Source: Phormidium tenue FACHB-886
GTDB taxonomy: Bacteria > Cyanobacteriota > Cyanobacteriia > Elainellales > Elainellaceae
Direction: 5' to 3'
Length of the DNA stretch: 64,000 nucleotides
NCBI RefSeq assembly: GCF_014764505.1
Contig: NZ_JACXWX010000005.1
Location: 1 to 64,000 of the forward strand
The notes under the pieces were generated by a model. It saw only the letters and a program-made list of their open reading frames with translations. It made no database searches and was not told the DNA's origin. The translations under genes were made by a program, and so were the position numbers. Below, piece by piece: positions 62,919-64,000 of the stretch. Position 1 is the first letter of the stretch; each line of letters begins with the position of its first letter.

Positions 62919-63779
62919 TTAAGCTGTTTCAAAACAGTAGTCAGTCCGAGTCAAGCGAATTTGGGCAAGGGTGAAGATCACCGGGATGACTCGCCCGTAG
63001 TTAGTCGCGATCGTTCGCCAGCCCAAATCACTCAAAAACCAGGCCCACATTGCCGGGCCCAAAAAAGTAAAGAGGCTACGCACTGCCCCATAGCGGACAG
63101 CACTCGCTGCCATGGTGCGGCTAGCAATTTGTAGCGCTGCCTGACTTTGAATTTGTGCTGCAACCGTTGCCCCCCCTTGCAAAACCGCCTGCTTTGCCAG
63201 TTGGTAGGCTGCCATCTGCAGCGCAAACTGACGTGCCACGAGCTGCAAGATCCAGGGACGAACGACTGAGTTAACTGCTAATACACTACCGCCTTTCAGC
63301 AGCAAGCTCACTGGATCATTATGGGCAGCAGGCGGCAGCTGTTTTGCCAGATGCGATTCTGAAATGACGCGCTGCATCTGCCCTGCAATTGCCTGTTGTT
63401 CAGAAGGCGGCATCTGCTTCCAGGCGCGACTTAGCAGATGTAGGAAGATTTCGGCTTCTAGATCTTCAGCCGTATCCGTTTGAGCGTAAGAGATTTTTAG
63501 ATGGCGGCAAACCTGAAGCAACACCTGGCGATAGCTAATTTCGCTGGCTTTGCCACGCAGCACCGTCATGCCATCAGCAGCCAAAAACCGAAATCGATCT
63601 TCAATCGCCTCTAACCAAGTGTCTCGATCCTGGCTCTGCACATCGAGCGGCTCTGGGGTGTAGACATAATCCAGTGGGTTAAACTTTCGGCGGAAAAGGA
63701 TCTCAGTCAACGCCTGCAGTTCTTCGTCTGTTGCCAATTCTAACGCCGCTGTTAGCTCGTCCAAGATCCATCCCTCCAC
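62919..63779 (-). CDS. YaaW-family protein
   Basis: A 286-residue protein. The N-terminal LDELTAALELATDEELQALTEILFRRKFNPLDYV and the central LLKGGSVLAVNSVVRPWILQLVARQFA, with SLFTFLGPAMWAWFLSDLGWRTIATNYGRVIPVIFTLAQIRL at the end, match the YaaW/DUF3944-type family. The C-terminal half is hydrophobic, probably membrane-associated. In E. coli a YaaW-like protein is a poorly characterised stress-linked product; the function here is unknown. GTG start. Confidence 0.75.
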   Translation of the reverse strand: MEGWILDELTAALELATDEELQALTEILFRRKFNPLDYVYTPEPLDVQSQDRDTWLEAIEDRFRFLAADGMTVLRGKASEISYRQVLLQVCRHLKISYAQTDTAEDLEAEIFLHLLSRAWKQMPPSEQQAIAGQMQRVISESHLAKQLPPAAHNDPVSLLLKGGSVLAVNSVVRPWILQLVARQFALQMAAYQLAKQAVLQGGATVAAQIQSQAALQIASRTMAASAVRYGAVRSLFTFLGPAMWAWFLSDLGWRTIATNYGRVIPVIFTLAQIRLTRTDYCFETA

Positions 63780-63866
63780 CGCTACTAAGTTTCCCTGCTG
63801 TCCAATATTCTACTGAATCAGTCAAGTCTTCGGGAGTAAGCTGAGAAGAGGAATGGGGGTGAGGCG

Positions 63867-64000
63867 ATGAAGCTTGATGTGGTAGTAGTTGGGGCAGGCA
63901 TGGCTGGCTTAATTTGTGCTCAGCAGCTCCAGCGATCGGGCTATCGGGTGGTTGTGATTGAGAAGTCACGCGGGCTGGGTGGACGGGTAGCAACTCGTCG
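63867..64000 (+). CDS. NAD(P)/FAD-dependent oxidoreductase, renalase-like (partial)
   Basis: The first 44 codons of a gene running off the window: MKLDVVVVGAGMAGLICAQQ, then LQRSGYRVVVIEKSRGLGGRVATRR. GxGxxG with the EKSRGLGGRVATR run is typical of renalase-like flavoproteins. The ATG at 63867 has GGGGTGAGG upstream. It is divergent from the YaaW-like gene, 87 bp away. The catalytic part lies outside the window. Confidence 0.8.
   Translation, partial: MKLDVVVVGAGMAGLICAQQLQRSGYRVVVIEKSRGLGGRVATR

Noticed and set aside
1-64000. tRNA, rRNA or CRISPR array
   Set aside because: I looked for cloverleaf T-loop sequences, rRNA landmarks and regularly spaced repeats and saw none. A tRNAscan or CRISPR search would settle it.

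Overview
The window looks like a cyanobacterial chromosome, probably from a filamentous or Leptolyngbya-like lineage with moderate GC. The main evidence is the photosystem genes (psaI-psaL; psbE-psbF-psbL-psbJ with rubA and ycf48), cyanobacteria-typical families (Tab2, DUF3143, PCP reductase, cryptochrome DASH) and very frequent GCGATCGC (HIP1-like) octamers. Nothing resembling a phage, transposase or CRISPR array was seen.

Layout. 0-8.6 kb holds assorted housekeeping and transport genes: an SDR dehydrogenase, a metallophosphoesterase, an EamA transporter, an HPP protein, Tab2, a secreted protein and a GT2 glycosyltransferase. 8.77-10.1 kb is the aromatic pathway entry gene (DAHP synthase). 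It is preceded by two tandem, unannotated, aromatic-residue-rich leader peptides, each followed by a Rho-independent terminator, which looks like a double transcription attenuator. 10.2-12 kb carries dnaN and, upstream of it, a cluster of DnaA boxes that is very probably oriC. 12-22.8 kb is a leftward operon for surface-glycan assembly: fused glycosyltransferases, a polyprenyl-phosphate-type GT2, GtrA, a 961-residue membrane protein and a methyltransferase. 23-31.3 kb is a rightward, tightly coupled operon that reads as a complete route to a GDP-activated heptose (transaldolase, sedoheptulose-7-P isomerase, kinase, phosphatase, guanylyltransferase) plus tailoring enzymes (epimerase, SDR, Gfo/Idh oxidoreductase, two methyltransferases). 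The two operons diverge from about 22.9 kb and probably supply one surface polysaccharide.

31.4-45.6 kb holds single genes: a methyltransferase-like coiled-coil protein, an LRAT-like protein, a GAF/histidine-kinase-like protein that lacks its phospho-acceptor histidine, PEP synthase, a disrupted membrane-protein gene, an AEC transporter, a VanY-type peptidase, an FtsH-protease-like membrane protein and a DUF697 GTPase. 45.8-49.1 kb is the photosystem block: psaI-psaL rightward meets rubA-ycf48-psbEFLJ leftward at a double terminator hairpin. 49.3-64 kb includes lspA-bioY, RNase Z, a SpoIID protein, a carotenoid-desaturase-like oxidoreductase, cryptochrome DASH, replicative helicase dnaB, rplI, an RTX-type protein, typA, a DnaJ/DUF3143 pair, a YaaW protein and the start of a renalase-like oxidoreductase.

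A family of short palindromic elements, ending in sequences like TATAGCGCTACGCGC and centred on long hairpins, is scattered at about 8.0, 11.95, 31.35, 35.24 and 61.9 kb. All functional calls are from reading the sequence; no database search was run.
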